A stretch of 64,000 nt of DNA from Paralithodes platypus (GCA_032716605.1 CM064506.1:1875493-1939492); one strand, 5' to 3'. Positions 10,860 through 21,915 are shown, counted from the first letter of the stretch. Numbers and translations: made by a program. Notes: generated from the letters alone by a model not told the origin.

Positions 10860-12205
10860 GCCACTTTAGAGGATCTTCTTGCAACCCCACTCAATTTGCA
10901 TCTACTGTATCTACCTTTCTGTGTTCACCCTCATGCACCTATCACCTACCTTGCACCCCCTTATTCTTCTTAACTTGCATTTTAATTTGTATCCCTCCAC
11001 ACCTTACAATATCATAACTTCTTTAAATGACAATTATTGTAAAGTCGGTACCGGTTTCCATGTACTGCATTGCACCACTCCTACTTGCATCACTGATCAA
11101 GCAACCGATATTACACTCTTCCGCCAACTTGCATTCTTGTCCTCAATCCAGTTACTTCCAACTTCACCTCTCACATACACCTTCTCCATTTCCAAGAATA
11201 TCCTCCACCCTTTTACACTCCTTCCACTACCACCTCTCAATTCCACTCCTTCCCTCGTACTTCCTTCAACCCCCTCCACTCTACCTTCCACTCCTCAACC
11301 TCTTCAATCTCTAACACCCCCTCCACAACCTTCCACCACCCTAAACACAACCTCCCCTCCTTCTCTTCCGAACCTAGTACCCCTTAGTAACCCCCCCCCC
11401 CACCCTCCCTTCCCTGCCACTGCCACATTCCTGTCTCTCACCTCAACAATTAGGCACCTGGTCAAAACTACATATTTATTAGCTCATACAACATTAATCG
11501 TAAAATTTCATTTCGTCTTAAAAGTAATAGAAGAAAGGAGATTAACCCAAATTAAATCAATCCAAGATTATACGTTAGCAATCCTAATTTCACTTAGGAT
11601 TTTGGATATAAAATTACCATATCTATTTTCCTGGCATACGAGTTGTATCAGAGTAGCACCAATGTTGCATTACCAAACCCTCCCCATCGGGTCTCACATA
11701 TCATTGCATAAACAACTTCTTCCACCCCCCTTGAATTCCACAACTAACCCCCTCCCCACCTTCTATCCTCCACTGGGATCCCTACTATCCCCCCACTCTG
11801 ATCCTTTGAAATTTCCCCCCCCCGAAGAGACACGCTCCAGAGAGAGACCCCCCCTTTTACACCCTCCCTATCCCTCCTAACCCCCAATCCCTTTCTCTCA
11901 ATGTGTATCTATCTGTTTGTCTCTGCAGTTAACCCAGTATCTCAGTGCCCCCACATTCCATTCGATAAACACCTTCGTCATACCTTCACACCCCCCTTCA
12001 CCCTACCCACCCCTACTCTCCACCCCTTTCAACCCTCCTACCACCCCCTCTACTCTCCCTCCGAACCCCACCACTCTCTCCCTCCTAAACCCCTCTACTC
12101 TCTCTCATAAACCCCCCTCCCCCATCTCCCTCAGTGCCCGTCCGTCTGTCTGTCTGTGCACTTGGCCTACTTACTTCCGCCTACCACAGGCCCCCCCCCC
12201 CCCCC
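10860..12205. repeat. Pyrimidine-biased low-complexity region
   Basis: About 1.3 kb, strongly C/T-rich on the plus strand, with recurring TCTCCACCCC-like phrases. It holds a 333-codon open frame (10879-11880), but the product is Pro/Leu/Ser/Thr low-complexity with no domain, and lack of stops is expected from this composition. The section 11450-11650 is more balanced but shows no exon. Confidence 0.6.
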
Positions 12206-12209
12206 CCCC

Positions 12210-12420
12210 TTAGCAACAGGTTCCCGTGGTGGTCCTTCTATTCAATGGCTACGGTTTCCGGAAGGTGGCGCGGTGCTTGGGTCCCTGCTGGAATACTAGG
12301 GAAATCATAGTACAAGTTAAATATGTGACAGACAGACGCCGAGCGCTCGATAGCTATGTAGGAGCAGAGATTAGAGCGCGAACATAATCACAAAGTTATC
12401 AAAATTTTACCTTCCTAAGG
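12210..12420. other. GC-balanced unique segment
   Basis: TTAGCAACAGGTTCCCGTGG and GGTTTCCGGAAGGTGGCGCG stand out from their surroundings. It could be an old repeat or a conserved non-coding piece. Frames are short and I cannot assign a product. Confidence 0.25.
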
Positions 12421-12439
12421 CCTCCTATCTCTCTTCCTC

Positions 12440-12593
12440 TCTCGCGTTCTACTCTCTCTCTCTCTCTCTACTCTCTCTCTCCCCTAATCTATTTGCTCTC
12501 TATCTACTCGTCCTATCTCTCTCTTCTCGTCTCTCTCTATTCTCTCTCTCTCCTCTCGGCCCTCTTCTCTTCTCTCTCTCCTCTCTCTACCTC

Positions 12594-12628
<35 letters not shown>
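12440..12628. repeat. (CT)n tract, interrupted
   Basis: Imperfect CT repeats with a clean run at the right end. Confidence 0.95.
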
Positions 12629-12631
<3 letters not shown>

Positions 12632-12849
12632 TAAACGCTGAGAACACATTTTCGTACAAAAATAAAAATAAACATAAAATGAATAATTATATAAACAAAA
12701 AAATGCATAAGGCATACATAATGCCGGTTATATATCTACCGTTCCATGGATTATATAAATATACTTTAAGAATTGTTGAGGCCATTCATTCGTGACCCAG
12801 ATGCCTGACATAAGATAAGACATAAGCATAATTATTAATACTAGAGAAT

Positions 12850-12980
12850 AATACAAATCTAAACGTAGTACGAAAAATGCAAGATGTAACCGAACTTCAA
12901 AATATTATAATTAATAATATGTCTGAACGTAGTACCAAAAATGGAAGATGTAACCGAACTTCAAATTATAACTATGATTA
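12850..12980 (+). repeat. Two-copy tandem duplication, about 68 bp
   Basis: CGTAGTACGAAAAATGCAAG and CGTAGTACCAAAAATGGAAG each lead into ATGTAACCGAACTTCAAA. Nothing else was recognised in 12630-13440 apart from a weak cysteine-rich frame described under rejected items. Confidence 0.85.
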
Positions 12981-13439
12981 CTGCTGCAATCATTTAGCAA
13001 GACTAATAAACACATTGCATAATATATAAACACCTTGCACAAACAAACTAGTCATTACCTGCACAACAGTTGGAGGCCGAGCAACAAAAACAGCCCGAGC
13101 AAGACACAACCGTTGCAAAAAGTTGTCGGCAAGAATCCAGGGAGGGAGGGAGGGAGGTAGCCATTACATACTTATAGTAAACAGTATACCTCAAAACAAA
13201 GGGACAGTACAAATGCAATGAGAGATAGAAGCAAACATAAACGAAAATACACAAACTTTAAAAATACATTAAGCTTTAAAGGGAGTCGAATTAAAGGCCA
13301 CGTATAAGCCAGAGAATCATATATAAAGGTACGAAGGCCGCGGTTAAAGGGTCAATTTAAAGGGAAGGTAGAAAGTCTAATGCGCCAGGTAGAGATGGTG
13401 TGGGAAGGGTTGATGTAATAGGTTGAGAGTAAGGAGACT

Positions 13440-13755
13440 GCTGGCATATTGATGAGGAGATGATGGAGACCGAGAGGAGAGAGCATGAGGGAGGGAGGAG
13501 AGAGAGAGAGAATGAGAGGGAGATGATGAACGAGAGACCGGTTGGATGGGGGGACGGGACGGAGGAGAGGATAGATGGCGTCGCTTTCGAGAGGAGAGAA
13601 TGGTGGTGGTTGGTCCGCGGGGCGGGTGGGAGGTGGGGGAGATCGGGGGTGGCCGGTGTGGCGCGGGAGGGGAGATCGGAGGAGAGAGGCAGACGAAGAC
13701 GGAGAGGAGAGGCAGATGAGAGCGAGAGGGGCGAGAGAGAGAGAGAGAGAGAAAA
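13440..13755. repeat. Purine-rich minisatellite
   Basis: GAGAGG/GGAGA low-complexity; the arginine/glutamate-rich frame over it is an artefact. Confidence 0.75.
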
Positions 13756-14011
13756 ATCACCGGTGGTTCTCGGAGGGAAAGGAAATTCACCTCAGGAAAA
13801 ATTATATTGTATACCCATTTCCGATCTATATTTCAGAAAACAGGAGAATAAAAATGCACTTGACCTCGGCTTTCACCTTACTTCTATAGGGAGAATAACC
13901 GCACGTTTTTACACTAACCCCCTGACGGTAAATTGCAATATCTTCACTTCACACACCTATTACGAAGATTTTCAAGCGAATTATGTTATTTATTATGAAA
14001 GTTTGGTGCGT

Positions 14012-14132
14012 ATATGATGCAGATATATAATAATTCAATATGATGCAGATATATAATAGTTTATGTTAATATGATGCAGATATATAATAGTTTATGTTAA
14101 TATGATGCAGATATATAATAATTCAATATTTT
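14012..14132 (+). repeat. Tandem repeat, four units of about 31 bp
   Basis: Four copies of AATATGATGCAGATATATAA followed alternately by TAATTC or TAGTTTATGTT. The inner and outer units alternate, suggesting amplification of a dimer. Confidence 0.9.
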
Positions 14133-14489
14133 TCCATAAAGAATCGATAAATCAGTGGCTAAGGGATTCAATATACCATCAGCTGGAAACAAAACTGAGA
14201 ACAGCTGTGTCGTATCTTTCGTAGGAAATACATATACATTGTGGACATACGCTAAAACCTATCGTATGTGCAAGGAGTATATATGTGGTAGTAGTCTATG
14301 CTATATGCTATTAGAATATATAATTAATGCACAAGCCCACGTATTTTGTTTCTTCTATGAGAATGTGTTTATTCTTTCTATGTTTATCTTTGGTATCTAT
14401 GCATCAATCTCTACCTCTGCCTATCAATCTATCTATTCAATTAACCTATGGTATGCAAATTATTCTCTGTCTGTCTCTCTCTCTCTCTC

Positions 14490-14614
14490 CCTTTCCAATG
14501 TTCCCTTACCCACTCTAAACCACTGTTTGGACACTTGATCCTCAGTGTTTTGGAGGACAAGCAGCCTAAAAGGGTCACTAGAACTGTTGTTGCTTGATTT
14601 CCTTTGTACTCCTT

Positions 14615-14655
<41 letters not shown>

Positions 14656-14750
14656 GCACCGTTTCGAATCCTCGACCGGTGCCACAAATTAACAAGGGAC
14701 GCACATACTCAGAAGGGACAAGGCAAAATGGACCTTGTGGAGTAGAGTTC
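14490..14750 (-). repeat. Interspersed repeat, inverted copy of 27402-27600
   Basis: Reverse complement matches 27402-27535: GAGTACAAAGGAGTAC, AAATCAAGCAACAACAG, TAGGCTGCTTGTCC, CAAACAGTGG, GGTAAGGGAA. A CT microsatellite at 14619-14651 interrupts it after TTTGTACTC. The family is unidentified. Short frames on both strands are incidental. Confidence 0.7.
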
Positions 14751-14846
14751 CAAAGGCCATAATAATGAGTGTTTTGGACTCGGTTGTGACCCTTCTCATC
14801 TTCAAGCATCTACTGTAAGCTCGCTTTCGCTCTCGCTCTCTCAATC

Positions 14847-14847
<1 letters not shown>

Positions 14848-14907
<60 letters not shown>
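14848..14907. repeat. (CTAT)15 microsatellite
   Basis: Pure tetranucleotide array. Confidence 0.95.
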
Positions 14908-14909
14908 AA

Positions 14910-15870
14910 ATTTCCCATTTGTCTTAGTACATTGCATGATAATATCTATTTTGAGGTGGATAAAAGTGCTGAAAAAAATAGCAGAACCCCGAAATATGCA
15001 GAGAAAATTTAACGGGTAAGTAAGAAATGAGCCAACAGAAATTCTCAGATTATTACATGAGTTTGTGTACACTATTAGCTAATGCGGGTATTTTACCGTG
15101 ACTTTTGGATGATAAAAATAGTGAGAAACATACTTAAATAATGGATAAAACTCCCGAAAAACGCGTAGAGAAATCAACAGGTAGGCAAGAAGTGATCCAA
15201 CCAGAATTTCTCTCACCATGACCGCCTAGTTGAGCCGACCCAGGGCCTCGCAACTTCCACCCTAAACCAACAGTACCATAGGGGTCGTTTTGGCTACCCT
15301 GGGCCCACTTTGCTTACGTCCCATAGAGCTTCGGGGAGGGTATTTTAGAGGTCACTACTCGGTATCTAGGAAGTGCGAGCCAGCCTCTCTTTTCTGAACC
15401 TTCCTATGTCGTTTACGAGTCTCCAGATTAACGTATACATAAGCCTTCATTATGAGATTTATAGGTTTTTGAGTAAGTATAACGGCCTCTTCAATGCCAG
15501 ATTAACCTAGTGCAATATAACAAGCTCTTCTTTAAATTCTTCAAATGTTGTTGTTGAGCGTCAACGACTGTTAAGTAAGTTTAGCAGCCTCTTATATTTA
15601 TGACAAGCCTAAATACATGTTCCGACCTCGTCTATACTCGGATACACAGGACTAATGTAAGCTTAATAGAGGTCTAGGAAGCAAGATCCCCCCCCCCCCC
15701 CCTTCCCTGAACTGTGTGTGAAGTGTTGTTGTTGTTATTGTTGTGACCGTTTGCGTGAAAGACTGAGTGATGGCATTACGGGATACCTGTCATGCCTGTC
15801 ACGGATCATGACGGGCACTCTTCACTCATGTCAGTCTAATGGTACAAAAAGGGATCGATATTAAAGTGAA
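14910..15870. other. Unique-looking spacer
   Basis: Contains a diverged duplication of about 150 bp: GATAAAAGTGCTGAAAAAAA, then GTAAGTAAGAAATGAGCCAA near 14960-15045, against GATAAAACTCCCGAAAAACG, then GTAGGCAAGAAGTGATCCAA near 15142-15205. A GC-richer patch at 15220-15420 resembles neither SINE nor exon. A C-run is at 15690. Confidence 0.45.
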
Positions 15871-16002
15871 AAATGCAGACAGACAGAAAGACACATGCAC
15901 TCATAGACAATCATATACACGCACGCACACACATACACACATGCAATCATAAGCACCTTCACACGCACATACACATTTACACTGGTAAACACATACACCT
16001 AG

Positions 16003-16003
16003 G

Positions 16004-16062
<59 letters not shown>

Positions 16063-16128
16063 ACACATAGCCTACACAAGTAACCACATTTTCGGAGTTA
16101 GGTGATCACAGAAGAGAGCAGGATGGTA

Positions 16129-16226
<98 letters not shown>
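16003..16226. repeat. (CT)n followed by (AC)n
   Basis: CT array to about 16058, then about 48 AC units to 16225, separated by about 70 unique bases. Confidence 0.95.
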
Positions 16227-16227
<1 letters not shown>

Positions 16228-16430
16228 GTAGAGTAAGGTGGTCATGTTGGTAGTCAGATGGTCAGTTTTTGTGAGGCCCGGGCGACTGACCTCATCTCGG
16301 CATTGGAAAAAAAAAGTGAGAAAATAATACAATACAGGTACCGTTTTGATACATATGTGGTTTTTACCTTTGGCTTCAAGTGAGCATGTTAGTTTCAGAC
16401 CGTGTCACAGTTTATTGTATTATTGATATT

Positions 16431-16474
16431 CTGATGATGATGATGATGATGAAGAGGAGGAGGAGGAGGAGGAG

Positions 16475-16517
<43 letters not shown>
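16431..16517. repeat. (GAT)n-(AGG)n-(TAG)n up to the gap
   Basis: Three trinucleotide arrays in series end at the N-run, so true length is unknown. Confidence 0.95.
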
Positions 16518-16617
16518 NNNNNNNNNNNNNNNNNNNNNNNNNNNNNNNNNNNNNNNNNNNNNNNNNNNNNNNNNNNNNNNNNNNNNNNNNNNNNNNNNNN
16601 NNNNNNNNNNNNNNNNN
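16518..16617. other. Assembly gap, 100 N
   Basis: Exactly 100 undetermined bases; a conventional placeholder, so its real size is unknown. Confidence 1.
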
Positions 16618-16682
16618 GCTTGTGCGTGTGTGTGTATGTCATCTGTGTGTGTGTGACGCAATTGTGGTGATGGCTAGCTCCT

Positions 16683-17108
16683 GAAAATGGAAGCACAATG
16701 AGGTAAGAGCATAATGGAAGCACAATGAGGTAAGAGCATAATGGAAGCACAATGAGGTAAGAGCATAATGGAAGCACAATGAGGTAAGAGCATAATGGAA
16801 GCACAATGAGGTAAGACCATAATGGAAACCAAATGACGGTAAGAGCATAATGGAAGGCACAATGAGGTTTAAGAGCATAATCTCTGAAGCCCAATGAGGT
16901 AAGAGCATAATGGAAGCACCAATGAGGTAAGGAGCATAATGGAAGCACAATGAGGGTAAGAGCAATAATGGAAGCACAATGAGGTAAGCGAATAATGGAA
17001 AGCACAATGAGGTAAGAGCATAATGGAAGCACAATGAGGTAAGAGCATAATGGAAGCACAATGAGGTAAGAGCATAATGGAAGCACTATGAGGTAAGGGC
17101 ATAATGGG
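16683..17108 (+). repeat. 27-bp minisatellite, about 16 units
   Basis: Unit core GGAAGCACAATGAGGTAAGA plus GCATAAT. The first five units are nearly perfect; the middle carries many one-base insertions. All three minus frames stay open in places, giving nine-residue peptide repeats; I do not call a gene. Confidence 0.95.
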
Positions 17109-17570
17109 ATAGCATTACTGAGAGAGAGAGAGATATGGAAGAGAAACAGATACGAGAGAGATGAGCGAGAGAGGAGTAAGACTAGAAAGAGTACTTAGAG
17201 AACTAGATTGGAGAATGTAGGATTAGAAAACTTGAAGACGAGACTGAGAATGTGGCAACGAAGAGAGACGAGAGGAAATGAGGTGTGGCGGTAGTTGAGA
17301 TTCAAAACAGATTATAGAAGAAGGGACCGTATGATCCAATAATAGTGAGGAGGACCGAAACACAGACAGACGGACCAGACAGAGAGAGATTAGGATATAT
17401 AGACCGACACAGACATACAAATCTACAAACAAAGGGATCATAATAGAAATAAACTGCAACTGTCCCACATGTCCCTGGTTTTAAAGGGGACATGTTCAGT
17501 AGTTCCAACTCTCTGTCGATATTATTATACCCCGACGCATTCTTCCTATTCTAATTATGTATGTCACTAA
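17109..17570. other. Purine-rich then unique spacer
   Basis: GA-rich to about 17420, then balanced sequence. No gene recognised. Confidence 0.4.
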
Positions 17571-17577
17571 TATAACT

Positions 17578-17680
17578 ATCTATCTATCGATCCTGTTTTT
17601 GACCTATATATATCTAGCTACTAATCTATCTATCTATATACTCCTATTTTATCTATCTATCTATCTAATATTGGATCGGC
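17578..17680. repeat. (CTAT)n imperfect array
   Basis: Several short CTAT runs. Confidence 0.85.
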
Positions 17681-17689
17681 TCTTTACCT

Positions 17690-17765
17690 TATTCTGGGGG
17701 ATTCGAACCCTGGAGTACTACTCAGGCACTACCGGTTCATGGACCATCCTGCCGCCCCGCCAGGC
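17690..17765 (-). mobile_element. Possible tRNA-like SINE head
   Basis: On the minus strand a good B-box GGTTCGAATCC sits about 50 bases after a loose A-box-like GGATGGTCCATG. No body shared with another copy was seen. Confidence 0.35.
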
Positions 17766-17769
17766 CCCC

Positions 17770-18660
17770 CACTTCTGTGTGCTTTGTGTGTGTGTGTGTG
17801 TGTGTGTGTGTTGTGTGTGAAGGGAGAGGAATGGCGGCCGGTGATAGACACGGTAAAAACTAGGGAGGGAGGGGGGTGGGGGGATAAACACCGACATCCC
17901 CCCCCCCAACCCACCTTCACCCCCATACCTACCCTTTATTATACCAGTATTAAAGGCCGGATTGTGTTAGCGCACCAACCCCCCAACAAGGGCTATACTC
18001 AAGGTAGTAGTCCGCGTGGCTCAGTTACAACGAGTGGTACCCCAAGTAATAATATCCGCAAGCCTTTGAAGTGCATTCTGGCGGGATAGTATATGTGGAA
18101 AGAGTGGGGGTTTGGCAAGCACATGTAACAACACTGGTTGCAGGGTGTGCTGAATATTATCTAATCTATTTTTACTTTCTACTATCCCACTTATATTTTT
18201 ACTTCCAAGGGAATGGCGTTCTCACAAACACAGCGGGGCTTCAATCCGGGCGCTCATGCTTGACCCTACAGTGTGCTGGCTTCATAATTCACCGGCACGG
18301 GTTGTATCCAGCACCTCTGAAAGTCTTATTTTAACTATGTTTTTACTTCTCTACTGAAGACATAATATACACACATAAACTTCTGAGGGAAAACTTGTTC
18401 CAGGTAATATATAGTTTATAGGTGAAATAATGTCCACATATACCACACGGTTCCTCCCTTGTTGCATACTATCTTCAACTCTACATATCCAGATATGTTC
18501 GTGTGTTGTGTTCATATTGAGGCTAAACATTTTGTCGCTAACTCCCCACGTTGTCAAAGCCACTGACTATTTTAAAGCCTTGGATAGGCTAAATCGTGGT
18601 TTACACAATATCCAATAAACGGATGGACTCACACCTATCGCTCTACTGAAGCGGCGATGG
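17770..18660. other. Spacer with GT repeat, no gene recognised
   Basis: A GT tract and G/C-runs lie at 17780-17920. The 18000-18330 part is GC-balanced with short open frames but no exon borders I trust. Confidence 0.35.
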
Positions 18661-18666
18661 AGAGAT

Positions 18667-19150
18667 CGAAAGCAACATGAGAGAGAGAGGGAGAAGTAAG
18701 GAGAGGGGAAGGAGGGGGAGACGAGGAGGAGTAGGGAGAGGGGAAGGAGGTGTAGGGGATGATAAAGAGATGGAGAGGAGGATGAGGTGTAGAAGAGAGG
18801 GAGATGTAGTAGTAGGGAAAGAGAGGGAGGAGGTTTGTAGAAGAGAGAGATGGGGAAGTAGGAAGAGGAGGAGATGGAGGAGTAGGGAGAGGGGGAGGAG
18901 GTGTAGGGGATAAAGAGATGGAGAGGAGGATGAGGTGTAGAAGAGAGGGAGATGTAGGAGTAGGGAAAGAGGGAGGAGGTGTAGAAGAGAGAGATGGGGA
19001 AGTAGGAAGAGGAGGAGATGGAGGAGTAGGGAGAGGGGGAGGAGGTGTAGAAGAGGAGTAGGTAGAAGAGGAGGATATGGAGGAAGAGTAGATGAGTAGG
19101 AGGAGGAGATCAGTAGTAGTAGGCGTAGGAGGAAGTGTAGGCGGTGAAGG
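18667..19150. repeat. Purine minisatellite (GGAGGTGTAGAAGAG type)
   Basis: A higher-order unit of roughly 130 bp (GTGTAGGGGATAAAGAGATG, GAAGAGAGGGAGATGTAG, AGATGGGGAAGTAGGAAGAG) repeats about three times. The leucine-rich frame on the other strand is an artefact. Confidence 0.85.
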
Positions 19151-19289
19151 AGAAGTACTTCCTGGTTGAAGAGGAAGTAATATAGTGTACTGTAATTATA
19201 TATCATACTCCCACACCAACCACAGTTAGACTCAAAAGTAGTAGTGGTGGCAGTTGTAGTAGTTGTCGTTATTGTTGTTGTTGTAGTGG

Positions 19290-19645
19290 GGGTAGATGTA
19301 TGGGGAAGAGGAGGAGTAGGGAATGGGGATGTATGAGGAGGAGGGGGGTAGTCATAGAAGGGGATGCAGCAGGTGGAGTAGAAGGGGGGGGGGGAATAAG
19401 AAGGAGGTGGAGGAGTAGAAGAGGCGGGGGGGGAAGAAGAGGAGTAGAAAAATGGGATGAGTACAAGGGGGGGGATAAGAAGGGGGGGGGCGAGGATAAG
19501 GAGAGTAGAAGGGTGGGGGGCAAGAAGAAGGAGTAGAAGAAATGGGATGAGTACAAGGGGGGGATAAGAAGGAGGTGGAGGGGTAGAAGAGGGAGAGGCG
19601 AAGGCTAAGAAGGAGGCAGAGAAAGAACTGAAGGAGGGGAATATG
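19290..19645. repeat. Purine minisatellite, G-rich
   Basis: Repeats of AGTAGAAGG, GGGGGGATAAGAAGG and AATGGGATGAGTACAAGG; a separate array from 18667-19150. Confidence 0.8.
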
Positions 19646-19846
19646 AGGAAGATAGTTTGTCTTTCTATAATACTCTCACATCAACCACCCCCACACCCTA
19701 AGGCGGTACAGTCACGCTCAAAAATCATGCTCCACCTTCACAATTTCGACTTTCATGTCGGATGGGAAAGATTTGAATCGTGTTCCATAAGTTAGGATAA
19801 AGTGTCGTTACGTTAGACAGACAGACTGACAGACTGACGGACTCAC

Positions 19847-19933
19847 CTGGTCGTCCTGAGCATAGGTGACTGATTGCAGGTTAGTGAAGAGAGCCTTGTC
19901 CTTTCTGGTCAGGTCGCAATCGTTCAGCGTTAT
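19847..19933 (-). CDS. Internal exon of unrecognised protein (downstream)
   Basis: On the minus strand an acceptor TTTTGTTTTACAG precedes, and a donor CAG|GTGAGTC follows, an 87-base, 29-codon open segment with phase 0 at both ends. It reads from ITLNDCDLTRKDK to NLQSVTYAQDDQ. It has one cysteine and a hydrophilic, extracellular-looking composition. It joins in phase to the exon at 20946-21095, whose last residues are QLQFDQ. The intron between is about 1 kb and contains one family B and one family A' element. I do not recognise the protein family. Exon structure is seen; the shared gene is inferred from strand, phase and proximity. Further exons must lie elsewhere. Confidence 0.65.
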
Positions 19934-20003
19934 CTGTAAAACAAAACACAAGCTATAATATGGGTGTCTGTCTATCTATCTATTGCCAGAAACCTTACTC
20001 CTC

Positions 20004-20336
20004 TTAAGGGGAAGTTTTTAGTTTGATTCCTAGCCCTCGATCAAGCTAAGAATTACACCCCCTAGACCCCCTTTCAAGACAAATTTGTAAATTTTTCGGT
20101 AGAAAAATTTCTCGGCCGAAGGCCGATTTCTCTTAAATTACAGGCTTGCTATCGCTCGCCAGGAAAAAATCGACACCTAAATGGCACAAAAGGTCTTTAA
20201 ATTGGCAGAAATGAGGCAAAAGTTCTTAAAATCGCCAAACTAATGGGGCGAACTTCTTAAAATAAAAAAAACATTGGGGCTAAACATGAGGGAGAAAGGA
20301 GTCCAGAAAAAATCCCTCAAGTGGGAATCTGCCCTA
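20004..20336 (+). mobile_element. Family B repeat, nearly complete
   Basis: Starts TTAAGGGGAAGTTTTTAG, includes GACCCCCTTTCAAGACAAAT, CTCGGCCGAAGGCCGA, GCTATCGCTCGCCAGG, then three to four units of the internal repeat GGTCTTTAAATTGGC/AGTTCTTAAAATCGCC, ending GAATCTGCCCTAAA. About 330 bp, non-coding. It sits in the intron between the two minus-strand exons. Confidence 0.8.
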
Positions 20337-20544
20337 AATGAGGGTAGCCATACACAAAACGCCCCCAAGCAGACCTATCACCTGTGAGAATGACAACCCG
20401 TGCCCGTTTATTGAAGGACTTAAGGATTGACCACCGAGACTTTCTATGTATGTTTTTAGCACCATTATTCTACAGTGGTGTGTGGCTAGTCCATCCGCTA
20501 ACCTGCTTCACCCTTAGGTAAGCAGTACGTATTTGTATAAGGTT

Positions 20545-20660
20545 TACTCCCCTAGACAGGTTGCCGACCAAGGCTGATGAGTGCCATCCACCTGAATTTT
20601 TATAAGGTCTCCCCTAGATGGATTGCCGACCAAAGCTAAGAGTCCCATCCACCCGGTACC
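20545..20660 (+). repeat. Two-copy tandem duplication
   Basis: CCCCTAGACAGGTTGCCGAC and CCCCTAGATGGATTGCCGAC each continue into CAA.GCT and CCATCCACC; unit about 58 bp. Confidence 0.8.
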
Positions 20661-20678
20661 AATTTATTTATCAATCAA

Positions 20679-20894
20679 TTAACCTCTTGAGGATCTAATA
20701 CGCAATGTTTTCCATAGTTCTGGCTATTATTGGACGATTTTATTCAGATTAGGAAAGATATGTGCAAGTCAGAAGGTTATTTGAGATAGCCTTTACCCTT
20801 TTAACTCCTACAGATCCTTCCTAAGCTGTATAAAATCGTTTAATGACAGCTAGAATGAACAGTCAAAACGCGTCATAATCCTCAAAGGGTCAAT
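20679..20894 (+). mobile_element. Family A' TTAA MITE
   Basis: Left end TTAACCTCTTGAGGATC, right end ATCCTCAAAGGGTCAA, forming terminal inverted repeats. Shares the core GACGATTTTATTCAGATTAG. The right TTAA has become TCAA. It lies just downstream, on the minus strand, of the exon 20946-21095. Confidence 0.8.
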
Positions 20895-20945
20895 CCATGC
20901 TAGAAGTTAGATCCTACTGTACCCCCCACCCCCACCCCACCTCAC

Positions 20946-21095
20946 CTGGTCAAACTGTAGCTGCACCGTGGCCTCCGTACCGCTAGGACAGGTGTACCGT
21001 GGCTTGCTTATCTTGCAGCTGTTGGTGGGTGGACTGCTACACTCATCATCACCACCATCACCACTGAAATCATCACCACTTTCATTGTTGATAAT
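20946..21095 (-). CDS. Internal exon of unrecognised protein (upstream)
   Basis: On the minus strand the acceptor CTCTCCATTTCCAG and the donor CAG|GTGAGGT bound 150 bases, 50 codons, phase 0 on both sides. The peptide begins IINNESGDDFSGDGGDDECS and ends TEATVQLQFDQ. It has an acidic Gly/Asp/Ser stretch (residues 5-18), then three cysteines at residues 19, 27 and 36, the last two in SCKISKPRYTCP. This suggests an extracellular, disulfide-bonded segment. The next exon in phase is 19847-19933. The upstream neighbour is uncertain: a phase-compatible hydrophobic segment lies at 49613-49675. A 141-bp duplication directly upstream supplies a second acceptor. Family unknown to me. Confidence 0.65.
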
Positions 21096-21236
21096 CTGGA
21101 AATGGAGAGATAGGTTTAGTGAGTAGGTGGTGATATTGTTGGTGATGATGATTGAGGTAGTGGTGGTTATAACTCTATATTCAACATCAATTTCACCACT
21201 AATACCGAAATCATCACCACTTTCATTGTTGGTGAT
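21096..21236 (-). other. Duplicated splice acceptor and exon start, 47 open codons
   Basis: A near-copy of the acceptor region and first ten codons of the neighbouring exon lies exactly 141 bases upstream: an acceptor in TCTCCACTTCCAG at 21237-21238, then codons for ITNNESGDDF. The 141 bases up to the inner acceptor contain no stop and are in frame with the exon. Use of the outer acceptor would add 47 residues (ending SLHFQ). Either site may be the functional one; the inner has the longer pyrimidine context. Confidence 0.55.
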
Positions 21237-21498
21237 CTGGAAGTGGAGAGATAGATGGATTTAGTGAGTAGGTGATGATGTTGTTGGTGATATACTGTAG
21301 GTAGCGCCAATTAACTTGACAATAATCTGGATCCCTGACCTCTCTGTAACTTAAAAGGGCCTAGAGCTAACTGGCTGTAAATATCCACACCTATCCTGGT
21401 GGACTCTTCCCAAATTATAGGAATTTCAGTCCAATTGCTTTCATTCATTTCGAGTAATAAGAAGTTAAGGGGTCAAGATTATTTTCAAGTTCACTGGC

Positions 21499-21502
<4 letters not shown>

Positions 21503-21559
<57 letters not shown>

Positions 21560-21592
21560 TATATTATATATAATATATATATATATATATAT
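21503..21592. repeat. (TA)n microsatellite, interrupted
   Basis: AT array with small interruptions. The preceding 21320-21450 resembles the foldback family at 48828 (GACCTCTCTGTAACT, ATATCCACACCT). Confidence 0.9.
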
Positions 21593-21915
21593 AAGTTTAT
21601 AAGTATATTATTTCTCAAATACTTAATGGAAAATGTATTGCGTCAGTCCATCATAATAATATCAAGTTTATATAATTAACAACACATTTCATTACAAAAT
21701 TTTGGTATCATCTGGGTAATCAGGATGGGACGTAACGATCTACTGCCAGATAGTAAAAACCAGTTATACAATATATATTTATGTTCACGTAATACTGTGG
21801 TTTTTGTGTCCAGTAATTTCTTATAAGTCATTGTATTTTGTAAAATGTTTTTGTAATTTTCCCTGTAGGAGTGAGGAAGTATTGTTTTACCCTGTGTGTG
21901 TGTGTGTGTGTGTGT

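Noticed and set aside
10879..11880. 333-codon open frame on the plus strand
   Set aside because: The product is Pro/Ser/Thr/Leu low-complexity in a pyrimidine-biased region, with no domain, repeats or splice context; stop codons are rare there by composition.
12210..12300. Possible plus-strand exon with SRGGPSIQWLRFPEGG
   Set aside because: It stops after about 28 codons and lacks a credible acceptor or donor; kept only as a GC-balanced segment.
13048..13254. 68-codon minus frame ending in a cysteine-rich tail (SCSGCFCCSASNCCAG), which looked like a small secreted peptide
   Set aside because: No acceptor, no homologue that I know, and the frame continues through AT-rich sequence; a donor-like GTAATG overlaps in a different frame. 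Probably chance.
16412..17102. Long leucine-rich frames over the 27-bp repeat and the gap
   Set aside because: They read through N bases and a minisatellite; not evidence of a protein.
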